Shown: positions 47,401 to 56,796, counted from the first letter of the stretch. The stretch is DNA of 64,000 nt from Scolanthus callimorphus (GCA_033964015.1 CM066916.1:12564501-12628500); one strand, 5' to 3'. A program made the numbers and translations. The notes: generated from the sequence alone by a model not told the origin.

Positions 47401-47783
47401 CATCAAACTCGAGATATGCATATCGCAAATCGTGTCAGTGTCCAAAACGTTACCAAGCAGAAAACCATAGCATATTCCATTATTAAAAGTGGCATAAACG
47501 GGAGGACCGTAACCTTTAGTGTAATATAGTTAAAAGTCTCTAATTCTTTTTTTCGGTCGATAAACTTCTCAGTCTTGTAGCCATACAGTCGAAATAGAAT
47601 GATATCCCGTTGGGATCCTCCCTTCGGCCGACATCCAACCAACTTGTTGCTGATTCCTTCGTTGAACTCCACAAATTCCAAGTTTTCGGGTTCGAGATCT
47701 GGCTTGATTTGTGTGATAATGCCTTTAATGGCACTGGCAGTGTCCACTGGGTCAAGGTTGATGTCAAGATGTGGGAAATTCAT
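36640..47783 (-). CDS. ETNK: Ethanolamine kinase (7 exons) with two frame breaks
   Basis: Minus-strand exons 47783-47267, 42391-42249, 39554-39471, 39098-39007, 38854-38784, 38206-38133 and, less surely, 36742-36640 encode about 361 codons, the usual length of ETNK1/2. The enzyme phosphorylates ethanolamine with ATP in the cytosol, the first step of the CDP-ethanolamine route to phosphatidylethanolamine. Exon 1 has GISNKLVGC and the ATFNNGICYGF block. Exon 2 has the kinase catalytic loop CHNDLLCKNII, whose LLCKN form is typical of ethanolamine rather than choline kinases. Exon 3 has IDYEY and LAYDIGNHFNEYAG, and exon 6 has ASHLFWGTWGL with IDFDFLG. The frame slips by one nucleotide inside exon 1 near 47513-47518 and again at the exon 4/5 junction. 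Either the assembly has indels or this is a young pseudogene; the preserved motifs favour the first. Confidence 0.88.
36768..36945. mobile_element. Short relative of the GTCCACACTACACCG MITE
   Basis: Shares CCGTCCACACTACACCGTTT, TCCACACTACAACGCCG and GAAAACGGTGTAG with the element at 34351-34797 but lacks its middle. Its left edge lies about 25 bp from the acceptor of the putative ETNK terminal exon. Confidence 0.7.
37650..38060 (-). repeat. CCCCTAAAAGATACC repeat, inverted relative of 2180-2510
   Basis: Repeated CCCCTAAAAGATACCA phrases in the ETNK intron after exon 6; reverse complement of the block at 2180-2510. The adjacent 37330-37640 has degenerate CCCTTTTATA repeats. Confidence 0.6.
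38133..38206 (-). CDS. ETNK: ETNK exon 6
   Basis: Acceptor attttccag, 24 codons plus two bases, donor gtaagc. ASHLFWGTWGLVQAHFSAID then FDFL is the near-invariant ASHFFWGLWALxQA..S.IxFDFLGY block. Confidence 0.88.
38452..38708. repeat. Internal part of the 34351-34797 MITE family
   Basis: Shares GGAACGAGACGTTTCTATGG, CTGATTGGTCAGTGAAAA and GGTTGCCCTTGGAAACGTC with 34430-34690; a third, inverted-order relative lies at 45010-45240. It lies in the intron between ETNK exons 5 and 6. Confidence 0.7.
38784..38854 (-). CDS. ETNK: ETNK exon 5
   Basis: Acceptor atgtttcag, two bases plus 23 codons (ETNPSISKKEIEKLYVQANQ, FAL), donor gtaagg, phase 0. It matches the EKEVExLxxQVNQFAL region of ethanolamine kinases. 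Confidence 0.85.
39007..39098 (-). CDS. ETNK: ETNK exon 4
   Basis: Acceptor tttgcag; reads GVEEVDYNLYPKKEQQ then IMFITEYLKKAAEYE; donor gtttgt. It ends in phase 0, whereas exon 5 needs a phase-1 partner, so one nucleotide appears to be missing at or near this boundary. Confidence 0.88.
39471..39554 (-). CDS. ETNK: ETNK exon 3 (IDYEY metal-binding motif)
   Basis: Acceptor gctatag, 27 full codons, donor gtatgt. It reads CTIDYEYANNNPLAYDIGNH then FNEYA, the DFG-equivalent and the conserved segment after it. A G27 run sits about 65 bp upstream of the acceptor in the gene direction. Confidence 0.93.
39789..40889. mobile_element. 1.1-kb non-autonomous DNA element with long TIRs (copy 1)
   Basis: Termini GTCTAGGAGCA / TGCTCCTAGAC are flanked by TA. 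Inverted similarity extends over more than 100 bp (CGTAGCACCC, GCGCAGACCCA, ATAAGGTT/CCTAAGGTT). No intact coding sequence. An inverted copy is at 56909-58022. It lies in the intron between ETNK exons 2 and 3. Confidence 0.8.
41316..42197. mobile_element. DNA element with CAGGGCATCTGGGG termini and CCGCACTTTT repeats
   Basis: Inverted ends of about 22 bp (CAGGGCATCTGGGGAAGTGC) flanked by a direct CCTAGA on both sides. Subterminal CCGCACTTTT motifs repeat many times. CAGGG ends recall hAT elements, but the duplication looks 6 bp rather than 8. It ends 51 bp from ETNK exon 2. No recognised transposase. Confidence 0.8.
42249..42391 (-). CDS. ETNK: ETNK exon 2 (catalytic loop)
   Basis: It follows a cttttcag acceptor with one base completing an Arg codon, has 47 full codons, and ends one base before gtgagt. 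It contains CHNDLLCKNII at about 42294-42264, the Brenner-type catalytic loop with Asp as catalytic base. Confidence 0.93.
42508..42602. mobile_element. Short foldback MITE in the first ETNK intron
   Basis: Inverted ends AACGTTAGAGATGCAAATGA / TCATTGCATCTCTAACGTT, about 95 bp. Confidence 0.8.
42982..44700. mobile_element. 1.7-kb element with G-rich long TIRs and a nested foldback
   Basis: Arms of about 150 bp pair 42982-43130 with 44555-44700 (GGGAAATTCCAGAAAATAAA / TTTATTTTCTGGAATTGCCC, then G/C runs and GAGCTCGGAATTCTGATTGC). A second inverted pair, 44113-44235 with 44310-44532, uses the same end sequences around a 75-bp core. Contains a C34 run (about 44404-44437) and a G run at 44648. 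No coding. First ETNK intron. Confidence 0.75.
45010..45240 (-). repeat. Third relative of the 34351-34797 MITE interior
   Basis: Reverse-order GGGCAACCGTCATGATTATT, TCACTGACCAATCAGAGAGG and TAGAAACATCTCGTTCCATC blocks correspond to 38452-38708. Confidence 0.65.
45802..46473. mobile_element. DNA element with CTCACGCTGGGGCCAACCAC termini
   Basis: Near-perfect inverted ends of about 28 bp enclose 620 bp of non-coding sequence in the first ETNK intron. Confidence 0.8.
47267..47783 (-). CDS. ETNK: ETNK exon 1 (N-lobe), contains a 1-nt frame break
   Basis: The start ATG is at 47783-47781 (MNFPHLDINL). The frame reads EFNEGISNKLVGC and DIILFRLYGYKTEKFIDRKK up to ELETFNYI, then continues in another frame with GYGPPVYATFNNGICYGF and LMARHLAELHAI. 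One base is missing around 47513-47518 (an AAAGG run on the minus strand). The donor is gtgtgt at 47266, phase 2. Confidence 0.85.
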
Positions 47784-48417
47784 GTTCAAAATGACTACCG
47801 GTAGCTTGCAGTGCAGTTTGTTTCACACGACGCCGTGTTCGAAGTTCGCGCAGCTTGGCGCCCTGAGACTGCAAACATGTCAGCGGTACTGTTTGCCACA
47901 GGGAAACCACAAACTAGCCTTTTATGGATCCGTTAAAAAGTGTGAAATCAAGAAACTAAAGCAACAACAATGCGATAAAAAATAATTAGACACAAACAGA
48001 ACTTGGTGTGATGAAGTAAAGTTGGCTAGTTTGAGTAATCTCAAAAGCCAAACACCGGCTGATTTACCACGAAATTTTCTCATCCATTAATTTAGGGACT
48101 GGTCATTCATTATTTATTCAGAGGATTTTGGGTAATACAAGGTCAAAACGCAGTGATCCTCCCTCTATAAGTACAATGATTAATGTGATCCCCCCTCAGA
48201 GCAGTTAAACGTTTTCGTGATCCCCCCCGCCCCCGACCCTTATTTGACCTAGTAGAAGACAATTTACAGATAGAGGGGATCGCATTTTTCTTTGCGCGCG
48301 AAGCGCGCCCGAATTTTGATAAACGTAGGAAAAAGTGTAGTGTAGATGAACATTCAATTTTTTGTGTGTATAGTTAACAAATCCTGTAGATATTATTATT
48401 CACGCGCGCCGAAATTA

Positions 48418-50420
48418 TGGGGTGCCAAATGTAAAAATATTATTTACCATAAATACGGTAAGTACTTCCATTATATGTATACATAGGGCTACATTTCCCT
48501 TATATGCCGCAAATGAATTATATTATAAAAATTATTCTAGACCGATAAGCAATACGGCGTAAAATGGTTTTTGGCATATAACCAAATTAACGAATGTGGT
48601 GTGTTCGCTAAATAACCAATTCTCTGATATGACTTATCCGCAATGGTTTTATGATGGTTTATCGTGGAATCGAGGCTGGCAGTACCGAAACGAGGCTGTA
48701 GCATCCAAGATGGCGAACAACATGGAAGAAGATAAGATGTAAAGGTATGACTTAATCTATTTTATTTTGGTTCTCACGAATTCGACATGTTCTCTGATTT
48801 TTAGTTCCATACTTATAGGATGTTTTTGCTGTTTTATTTTTCGGTTCTTAATGAAAGTAAGGGACTGTTCGTTAATTACGTCGTAGGGGGGGCTGGTGGT
48901 TTTATAGGGGGGGTAAATTTTGCAGAACGTTGAAAAATTTGGGGTAAATTTTTAGAACACGCGAAACTTTTGGGGGGTGCATTTCAGTGTCATGCAAATT
49001 TTCAACAGACCAGGACTGAGATTGAGTGCAATTGCGTGAAACGCAGAGCACTGTATAAATCCGGAGTGTCCTAAGCCAACTAAAGCTTTCCTACTAAAGA
49101 TTTCTGTCGAACTTCTCCTCTCTTTTCTTGCCAGTTAGAGCTTGTTCTACCGGTACATCCTCTTCAACAATCGTACTTAGTTTAGACGCCATTTTGATGC
49201 TTACATTGTAGCTTAGTCAATTAGCGCGCAGGGGGAGGGGGGTAAAATTTCAAATAGCCGTTTTTCGAAGGGGGTAGAAATTGAAACTTCTTTTTTTGTA
49301 TGGGGGTAAGTTTTCACAAAACCTACTAGCAGAAAAAACCACCAGCCCCCCTGCGACGTAATTAACGAACAGTCCCTAAACAGAATTTTCAATAGAAATA
49401 GACGCTGTTACTTTCGACGGTGCGGATCTCATTTCAGATAGATGAAAGCAAAAGACAAATCGCTGCAGCTATGGGTTTTCTGTGCCCATCAAAACCGCTT
49501 TTATGTTTCGTCTCGAATGGCCAAAACGGTCGAGGAAAAAGGAGCGAAATGAAATGAAATTTAACGACCTTCTAGGCCTGTTTATCGAAGCTTGCGGTAA
49601 CATACAGCAAGCCGGGGTCCCTCGTAGGAAAAAAATATTAAGATTCAAGTGTGCCGCATTAATTCACGGCGCCAGTTACAGCTCAGGGGACCCAGCGATC
49701 ATTTTCGTATAAATATCTGTATGGAAAGCGCGAGAGCTGAAATTTTCGCTTCAGAAATTAATAAAGGCTTTAATTTTCGTATGTAGATTATAAGTTACAG
49801 CTTACTTTAGTCTTAGAAGCAGAACCAATCCTTTTCTTCTCATTTCAACATATGGTCCAGATTGAATAAATTCACAGCCACTCTTTATTGTGAGTGGAAT
49901 GGGAGCGAGCGTGCAATATTGTAACGATCGACCAGTGGCTTGAAGTTCAGACCCAAATTGTCCCCTTGAAACCGATAATGTAATCACAATATACACACTA
50001 GATTATAAAGTGACTATTCTTTATTTTGTTTCTATAAATATTAAGACATTTTTAAAACAATTGGGGTTTTTTTCAAACTTTTCCAGTTAGCCTGTGAGGC
50101 CTGCAGAGCAGAGGCATCTCTAATTTACAATGCTCATCTGAAGAGAACTGTCCTTAGGTATGCTTTAAGAACAACTCTGTTTTATTATCATAGGAACAAA
50201 TGATGGGCAAAGTCTCCTCAACCCCAGCAGTATTGGTTTAAACATAGACTCGTACAGCCAATCATCTCTCTACCCGAAAAGGCCAAGGAAGACAGGACGT
50301 GGACAGACGTTGCTACACGCCTTTAGTCACTACATTTGCAGACTCAATAAAGCACTGTTTATTTCTTTGGAATCTTATGGTGCGTTGTAGAGAACTAACG
50401 GGGGGAGAGGGAGGGGTTGG
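48418..50420 (+). repeat. Left arm of a giant inverted repeat
   Basis: Blocks 48418-48620, 49850-49990 and 50065-50400 match, in reverse-complement order, 63735-63945, 63612-63720 and 62934-63250. Shared strings include GGGGTGCCAAATGTAAAAAT, GGCTTGAAGTTCAGAC and AATTTACAATGCTCATCT. The left arm is interrupted by about 1.2 kb that includes the element at 48861-49376. Confidence 0.8.
48861..49376. mobile_element. PIF/Harbinger-like MITE, TAA duplication
   Basis: Termini GGGACTGTTCGTTAATTACG / CGTAATTAACGAACAGTCCC flanked by TAA (48858-48860, 49377-49379), followed inward by a G run and CTGGTGG. A 3-bp TWA duplication and GG-starting ends fit PIF/Harbinger. No transposase. Confidence 0.8.
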
Positions 50421-50710
50421 GGGGGTTGTACTGCAATTAGTGGAAAGGTCTGTTTTTTTTGGAACCTTTTCATTATTAGCAAAATACCGCTTTCATTGCA
50501 ACCAATTGGACCACCCTGGTGACTAACCTCAGGTCTGCGGTAGGGAATACAATTTTGACCGTAGGTCTACGGTAGGGTATAAAAAACGAGGATTTTTGGT
50601 ATCTGATAGGGTCAGGTTTTGGAGAACTTTTGGAGACCCGGGGGCTGTGGCCTATACGGATAATTAGGCCTAGGACAAAAGTCGAATTACAGCCGCATTT
50701 AATACATTTA

Positions 50711-52028
50711 GGGGCTATTCATTTTTTATCAAGGAGGGGGGGCTGGTGGAAATGAGGGGAGACCCTGTATTTTTTTGGGTGGCCCCCTTTTCATGTCCGT
50801 ATTTTTTTAGGTGGCCCCAAAAAATCCAATGTATTTTTTCTGGTGCCCCCCCCTCCCCTCTTATAAATGCTTGCCCTGTAAGATAGACTCTTGCCTAAGT
50901 GATGCAGTCTCATTCTTCTTAACGTTTTTCTTACTTCTGTCAAAGCTAAGGAACCGATCCCCCTCAGAACTATTAAACGTTTCGTGACACTCACCTCAGG
51001 TCCCCTATTTGACCTAGTAGAAGACATTTTACATAAAGAGGGGGTCACATAATTCTTTCTTTTTGCGCCAAGCGCTCCCAACTTTTGATAACCGCATTTC
51101 ATCAAGCCTCAGACGACCGGTTAGCGCAGTGGTAGAGCGCCGGGCTTATGTGCGGGAGGTTGGGAGTTCAAACCCCGGCCGGGCCAACACTCAGGGTCTT
51201 TTTCTAATAATTGAGGAGAAGGTGCTGCCTTTGCTTTAACATCTGCAAATGGCTAGACCTTCGCGTCTTCTCGGATAAGGACGTAAAACCGTAGGTCCCG
51301 TCTCTCACATGCACTACACTAACCGGAACCAGAGGGACGTTAAAGAACCACGGGGACGTCGGAAGTTGCCCATCCTCAGTGCAGGGCTTACAACTTACTA
51401 ACCACTACACTGACAAGGGAACCTCGTAATTGGAGCCTCGCTCTGTGAGGATTTCCCCGCCCTTGGGCAAATCATATAAATAAATAAATAAAGGGTAGAT
51501 AGTTTTTTGTGTATAGTAATGTCAGGAGCCCAGGAAATACGCTAATTATATAGGTTAGATGAAAGCTCCTAGTGAAGGGCTCCTGAGCCTTTAGGTAATA
51601 TTTTTCATGCGCTCCGCAAATGAAGAAATTATTATTATCGTGTGCGTGAAGCGCGGCCCAAATGACTAAACGTTGAACTCACGCTTACCTAAGGTGTGTT
51701 CTTTCAAAAATAGAGACTGCCCGGCAGGCCTATCAGTGCATATTAGACGTTAAATTCTGCATGCGCGCGAAGCGCGCCGAAATTTTTATTAAGTATTGAG
51801 TGAAATTAGAAACATATAAGCGAGTTGAAACATGTAACAAACATATTGCATGATGTAAAAAGTACAACCTTTTCGTTTCCTCCCTGTTATGTGCTTGTAT
51901 TTTTTGGGTGACCCCCCTTTAGTGGCGTATTTTTTTGGGTGACCCCCCTTTGAGGCCGTTTTTTTTTTTCGGTGACCCCCCTCTCATTTCCACCAGCCCC
52001 CTCTCCCTGATAAAAAATGAAGGGTCCC
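50711..52028. mobile_element. PIF/Harbinger-like element, TTA duplication, carries a SINE
   Basis: Termini GGGGCTATTCATTTTTTATC / GATAAAAAATGAAGGGTCCC, G run and CTGGTGGAAATGAG on both sides, TTA on both flanks (50708-50710, 52029-52031). It has inserted into the block whose mate is 61955-62100. A SINE lies at 51113-51492. Confidence 0.75.
51113..51492 (+). mobile_element. tRNA-derived SINE (copy 2)
   Basis: Head GGTTAGCGCAGTGGTAGAGC with A box, GAGTTCAAACCCC B box, body matching 914-1332 for about 250 bp, then a different 3' end and an (AAAT)n tail. The acceptor stem does not pair, so it is not a functional tRNA gene. Confidence 0.85.
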
Positions 52029-52093
52029 TTATAAGAATAGATAACGTTTTTTTTGTAAAGTGTAATGAGCCAATATCTTTTGAAAAGAATTTA

Positions 52094-52499
52094 AAGGGGT
52101 GTCACGATTTTTGGGTTATTTTAGGTGGCTTAAATACAGTCAAATTCATATAAGAAATGAGCAAAATAATCATCTAGGTTTGTTAAAGAACCTTTCAACT
52201 GCGTAAGGACAGGAGGAGTATTTGTGCATGTTATCGAGCGGATCGAATTTGATTGCGAAATGGTATTTTTGATTTCTTTTACCAAGCTGAACTGTTTTCA
52301 AACTTGGAAATCTGATAGCGATAGGTATAAAATCTTACGTAAGATTGCCTATATAATGCAAATTTCAGTTCCCTTTTCATTCTAAGACTAAGTTGAAGCA
52401 TAGTATAGGATGCATAGTATGTGATTCTCCTACAGAAAACTAGCCTAGTTTTATAGAATTTTGTTAAAACAACCGTGACATAGCCCCCTTAATCGACGC
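52094..52499. mobile_element. Short DNA element with AAGGGG...TGTCACG termini
   Basis: Ends TTAAAGGGGTGTCACG / CGTGACATAGCCCCCTTAA in inverted orientation, about 400 bp, interrupting the block paired with 61955-62100. Confidence 0.6.
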
Positions 52500-52664
52500 G
52501 GCTTGAATTTGACGTATGCCCTTGGTCTAGAAATAGTAAATTAATGCCAACACGGTGTGTGCGTTCAAGTGGTGGGGCTTATAAGGAAGAATGTACCACG
52601 AAAGTGGTAGGGCTGAATACAAGAAATGTATGATGATTTCTTGGAAAAGTGATAAGGCTATAGC

Positions 52665-53165
52665 CCTAACGCGACTGAGCAGCAACGAGAGTAGTAGTAG
52701 ATAGACGCTGAGAAAACGCGACTGAGCAGGAACGAGAGTAGTAGATAGACGCTGAGAAAACGCGACTGAGCAGGAACGAGAGTAGTAGATAGACTTTGAG
52801 AAACGCGACTGAGCAGCAACGAGGGTAGTAGATAGCCGCTGAGAAAACGCGACTGAGCAGCAACGAGGGTAGTAGATAGCCGCTGAGAAAACGCGACTGA
52901 GCAGCAACGAGAGTAGTAGATAGACGCTGAGAAAACGCGACTGAGCAGGAACGAGGGTAGTAGATAGACGTTGAGAAAACGCGACTGAGCAGCAACGAGG
53001 GTAGTAGATAGCCGCTGAGAAAACACGACTGAGCAGCAACGAGAGTAGTAGATAGGACGCTGAGAAAACGCGACTTAGCAACAACAATCCTACAAGACGA
53101 TGACGCTGAGAAAACGCGACAGACCAACAATAAGCGTAGATAGACAACGAGTAAACGCGACAGAG
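52665..53165 (+). repeat. Left array of 44-bp repeats, about 11-12 units
   Basis: The unit GAAAACGCGACTGAGCAGCA plus CGAGGGTAGTAGATAGCCGC recurs every 43-47 bp. Degenerate units resume at 54430-54600 after a 1.26-kb insertion (53170-54430). The reverse complement of the same unit forms the array at 58990-59740. The long minus-strand open frames here are translations of the repeat. Confidence 0.95.
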
Positions 53166-53179
53166 ATAGATTCTCTAAG

Positions 53180-53600
53180 GAGTTATTCCAACAACTTCTA
53201 TACCATTTGCATTATTCTAGTTGAGAACTCGCGCAACGATCATAACGAAGACAACACGTCGCTGCAAGAACATGTGCATCTTGGCAAGGAGAAACAAACT
53301 CCCCCCCCCCCCCCCCAAAAAAAAAAAGCCTGCTAGCCGGCTCTCCAGTGGGTTTTTTCGGATGTATTTTTTTTGGGGCGCGCGGGATTCCTGTGTCGTG
53401 TCGGGGGAAAGGAGAAAAAAAAAAGCCGTCCAGTGATAGGCCTGGCGGGCAGTCGAAAGAAATGTTCGAAAAAACCCTTAGGTAAGCGTGCGTTCGACCC
53501 CGCAAGCATGGAGATTTGTTATTTGGGCCGCGCTAATTCACGCACATAAAGAATGATAATTTCGACATTCGGGAAGCGCTTTGCTTTCCTCTGAGGCTTG
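53180..53600 (+). mobile_element. Copy of the tetraspanin-intron element (GGCCTGGCGGGCAGT family)
   Basis: GAGTTATTCCAACAACTTCT, CATCTTGGCAAGGAGAAACA, a C run, and GTGATAGGCCTGGCGGGCAG match 24213-24760 in order; the inverted copy is at 60120-60690. It splits the left 44-bp array. Confidence 0.65.
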
Positions 53601-54179
53601 ACGCAATGATTTGATTAAAACAAAGGCGCACGTCTAAATTAGCATCGTGGCAACTTAAATTAGTTGCCATGACGACCTCAAATACTGTCAAGATTTAAAC
53701 TGAAGGCTTGTGGATCTATGAATGTAGCCTGAATTTCCCTAACCGCCAGGATTGGGAGATTGGCGCTTTGTTGATCGGGTAGAACGTCGGGGGCACTGTA
53801 ACCTTGTCATCGATCACGTTGTATTCATCTAGAGAGACTTCCTCAGAACAGCTGTGTCATACTCCTGTCCTTCTCTACTCATCTCGGAGCCGTCTGAGAA
53901 GCCACCTGTCGCCACTGGAGCATCCCCATCATCTTCCATCACCAGCACACCTACAGCTGGGTCCGTACTACCATAGTACTACGTACTACCATCAGAGGTC
54001 TGGACTGCGCTCACTTCCGTCACCTGTTGCGCTTGAGACGCTCTCCCCGGTATTCCGCTCAACTACCGCTTCCAGGTCTCCGTCATCCTCACTGCCTTCC
54101 TGTTCCTCTGAACTCCTTATACGGGCCGTCCCGTTGTCCTTTTCAAGATTTCTCCAATGTGATCTGTATTGAGCATATC

Positions 54180-54437
54180 ATTCCTATAAAAGTATTGAAA
54201 CTGCTCTTAGCAAAGACAGAGGCGGTGCCACAATGGCCGGATCCACGGACTCTGAAAGAGTTGAGGTCATTCTTGGGCTTCGCATCGTACTACCGAAGAT
54301 TTGTACCAGGCAGCACCATTACACGGCAGCAATCATCAAAGAACAATGAGGAGGAGTGCATTTGACGGATCGTACAATGCTCTGACGAGTGCACCAGTGC
54401 TGGCTTACCCTGACTACAATAAACCCTATATAGACGA
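54180..54437 (+). pseudogene. Ty3/gypsy RT-RNase H fragment, frameshifted
   Basis: AKTEAVPQWPDPRTLKELRS followed by FLGFASYYRRFVPG is the connection region after the gypsy RT. In another frame LTSAPVLAYPDYNKPY (about 54366-54437) is the start of gypsy RNase H. The frame shifts between the two, so the copy is dead. It sits inside the left 44-bp repeat array. Confidence 0.75.
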
Positions 54438-54600
54438 CGAGAAAACACGACTGGGTATCAACAAGCGTAGATAGACGCTGAGAAAATGCGATTTAGCAAC
54501 AACAAGCGTTGTAAGCACGCAATGAAAACGCGACAAACCAGCGCAGTCAATAGACGCTGTAAAAAACGCGACTGATCAAAACAACTGTAGATAGACTAGT
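54430..54600 (+). repeat. Remainder of the left 44-bp array
   Basis: About four degenerate units (GAGAAAACACGACTGG, GAGAAAATGCGATTTAGC, TAAAAAACGCGACTGATC) continue the array interrupted at 53165. Confidence 0.75.
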
Positions 54601-55029
54601 CAAGGAGTGGTTCTATGAGTACAGTGGTCAAGGGCGTAATAACTTGGAAAGTAACGTCATACAAGAACTCTCTCGGCTGTATGGGATAAAGAAGAGCCGG
54701 ACCTCCTCATATCTAACAGAAGAAAATGGGTCATGCGAAGATTTAATCGTACTTAAACGATTGTCTGCGTAGACTCATTCCTGAGAAGAAGCGGAAATGG
54801 TCAGAATATCTACCAACTCGTAAATTCTTACAGCACTACCCCGCATGAGTCGTCTACCGGTTAGGCCTAGGGCATACGTCGAATTAGAGTCGCGTCGAAT
54901 ACATTTAAAACAAAAGATAATTTGTTATTTTAAAGTATAATGCGTCGGTATCTTTTGAAAAAAATGTAATCGGTTCGACCTTAATCCTACGTATGCCGTA
55001 GGCCTATTTCAAGTTCTTTGGTAGGCAAA

Positions 55030-55160
55030 CCCCGTTGATTATGTAATAGATAGTTACTGAGGCCGACAGCAATATGAGATATATTGCAGTCAGCTGAGGG
55101 CGCAGCCCGAAGCTGACTGCAATATATCTCATATTGCTGTTGGCCGAAGTAACTATCTAA
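55030..55160. mobile_element. Foldback MITE with a perfect palindromic core
   Basis: TAGTTACTGAGGCCGACAGC...TGGCCGAAGTAACTA arms around GCAATATGAGATATATTGCA / TGCAATATATCTCATATTGC. About 130 bp, non-coding. Confidence 0.8.
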
Positions 55161-55944
55161 TATATTTACTACTCACATTCCCATCCCATTGTTCTCTTTC
55201 TTGCACAATAATGCCTGTTTAGAACAATAGCTCAATCCACCTCCTCGCTTATATTCAATATAAAAGGACAAACGATTTAATGAATATGGTCTTTACAAAC
55301 TGAATTGCCACTATTAAACAATAGGCTTATGTAACTTTGATTGCAAAAGCCAATAACAAAAAGGCGATTTGTTCTTAAGGTGTACATGGTTTCATGAAGT
55401 ATTGATCAGGTTCTGATTTAGTGGCGCGTCCCTTTCTTTTATTTCTTGCAGTGTTTTCTTTGTGGACAATAGGCCTATGTTATTGCAAAACCCATTAGCC
55501 AATCCTAAAACTATTGATATATTTTATAAATGGCCTTATTATTGTGGTTTTCATTGACCCGTAAAGCACATTGTGTTAGCCAGATTGTTAACACAAACGC
55601 GAACAAAAGAAAAAAAAAGGTTAATGAACTCTGATGTCTTCGATTTGATTCGCTTGGGATGTTATCAATACTTAGATATTTACAATTCAAAAGCCTTCCC
55701 ATTGTCCTCTCTCTTGACTTTCTACCGAAGTCAAAGAGAGAGGACCGAACAGTCTATTTCAGCCGCATGCAGGGAATGATGGCTTCAGTTTTTTCGGAAG
55801 ACGAGGAAGAGCGAGAAATTTCATAACTCAGAGCAGTGCTGCAGAGAAAGAAGGTAAATATGAAACGCATTTTTGTGTTAAAATTCTACTCTTTTTAATT
55901 TTCGGACCAGTTTCTGTTCCTGAAATATCCGGAAAAAATCGCCT

Positions 55945-56226
55945 TTGCACCGTCAAAAGAAAATTCTGCAAAGCCTTTCAATACAACCTCTTTCTTTTGT
56001 TTTAGATAATGACCGATTTAGGAAGCCGGTGACAGCGTCAGACCTGGAAGAGAATGGGAAAAGTTGGGTCTCCGAACGAAGAATGAATGAACGAACGAAG
56101 ACGTACGAAGAATGGCTGGAGCGACGGAACGAAGCCGTATTAGCTGATCCGTATCTCGGGGAAGCTGTGGTTAATGAAACATTGGAAGCCATGTCAGACG
56201 AGGAGTTTGACGATATCCTGGCATAG
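55945..56226 (+). CDS. Unidentified charged 93-codon open frame, possible exon
   Basis: A possible exon starts after a tttgttttag acceptor at about 56006 and reads NDRFRKPVTASDLEENGK, KSWVSERRMNERTKTYEEWL, ERRNEAVLADPYLGEAVVNE and an acidic end MSDEEFDDILA before TAG. The composition (Glu, Arg and Lys rich, no long simple runs) looks more protein-like than neighbouring frames. The upstream acidic frame MMASVFSEDEEEREIS at about 55780-55830 ends at an in-frame TAA. I do not recognise the family. It lies near the centre of the large inverted-repeat structure. Confidence 0.35.
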   Translation: MHRQKKILQSLSIQPLSFVLDNDRFRKPVTASDLEENGKSWVSERRMNERTKTYEEWLERRNEAVLADPYLGEAVVNETLEAMSDEEFDDILA

Positions 56227-56294
56227 TTCGTGTCGATACCAGTATTGTAATGAGTACAAATGAGTAATTAATTTGGTCTAGAAGTAGTCAAGTA

Positions 56295-56458
56295 CCCTGC
56301 TAGCAGAGGTTTTTTTCTGTAAGTCTTTTATTAGCTAGCATTAAGTTGCTCGCGTGTCTGGTATGTCGCATGGTTGTTTTGATTTGCAAAGTTGTTCGCG
56401 AACAACTTAATGCTAGCTAATAAAAGACTGACGGAGAAAAACCTCTGCTAGCAGGGTA
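56295..56458. mobile_element. Foldback MITE
   Basis: Arms of about 55 bp (CCCTGCTAGCAGAGGTTTTT, AGTCTTTTATTAGCTAGCAT) on both sides of a short core; TA at both edges. Confidence 0.85.
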
Positions 56459-56540
56459 TAGACAAGTTTCAAAGTATGATTAAATTGAGATTTTGTGCCC
56501 ATCTCTAATTGTCTTTACTTCAAATGTCATATTTGAAAGC

Positions 56541-56796
56541 AAAGACACTTAGAAAAACGGTAGCCGCCTTTTTTGGCAGAAGGGAAATTAAAAGTGGGAA
56601 ATTTGTAAGCACTAAACTGACCACACAGCAATATTTGTAATATTGCAGCCTGCAGACTGCAATATTAAAAATATTGCAGCCTGCAGGCTGCAATATTAAA
56701 AATATTGCTGTGTGGTCAGTTTAGTGCGTACTAGTTTACCCCTGTCAATTTCCCTTCTGCCAAAAAAGACCGCTCCCGTTTTTCTAAGTGTCTTTG
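56541..56796. mobile_element. Foldback MITE with nearly full-length palindrome
   Basis: Ends AAAGACACTTAGAAAAACGG / CCGTTTTTCTAAGTGTCTTT; pairing continues through GGCAGAAGGGAAATT and ACTGACCACACAGCAATATT to a doubled GCAGCCTGCAG centre. Confidence 0.85.

Noticed and set aside
51121..51186. Apparent tRNA gene
   Set aside because: A and B boxes are present, but the acceptor stem does not pair and the sequence continues into a shared SINE body.
52527..53147. 206-, 154- and 122-codon minus-strand open frames rich in LLLSRVFSA repeats
   Set aside because: They are translations of the 44-bp tandem array in all three frames, with no start context or family similarity.
53804..54172. 122-codon Ser/Leu-rich open frame
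   Set aside because: Low-complexity composition just upstream of a gypsy fragment in another frame. No motif supports it.
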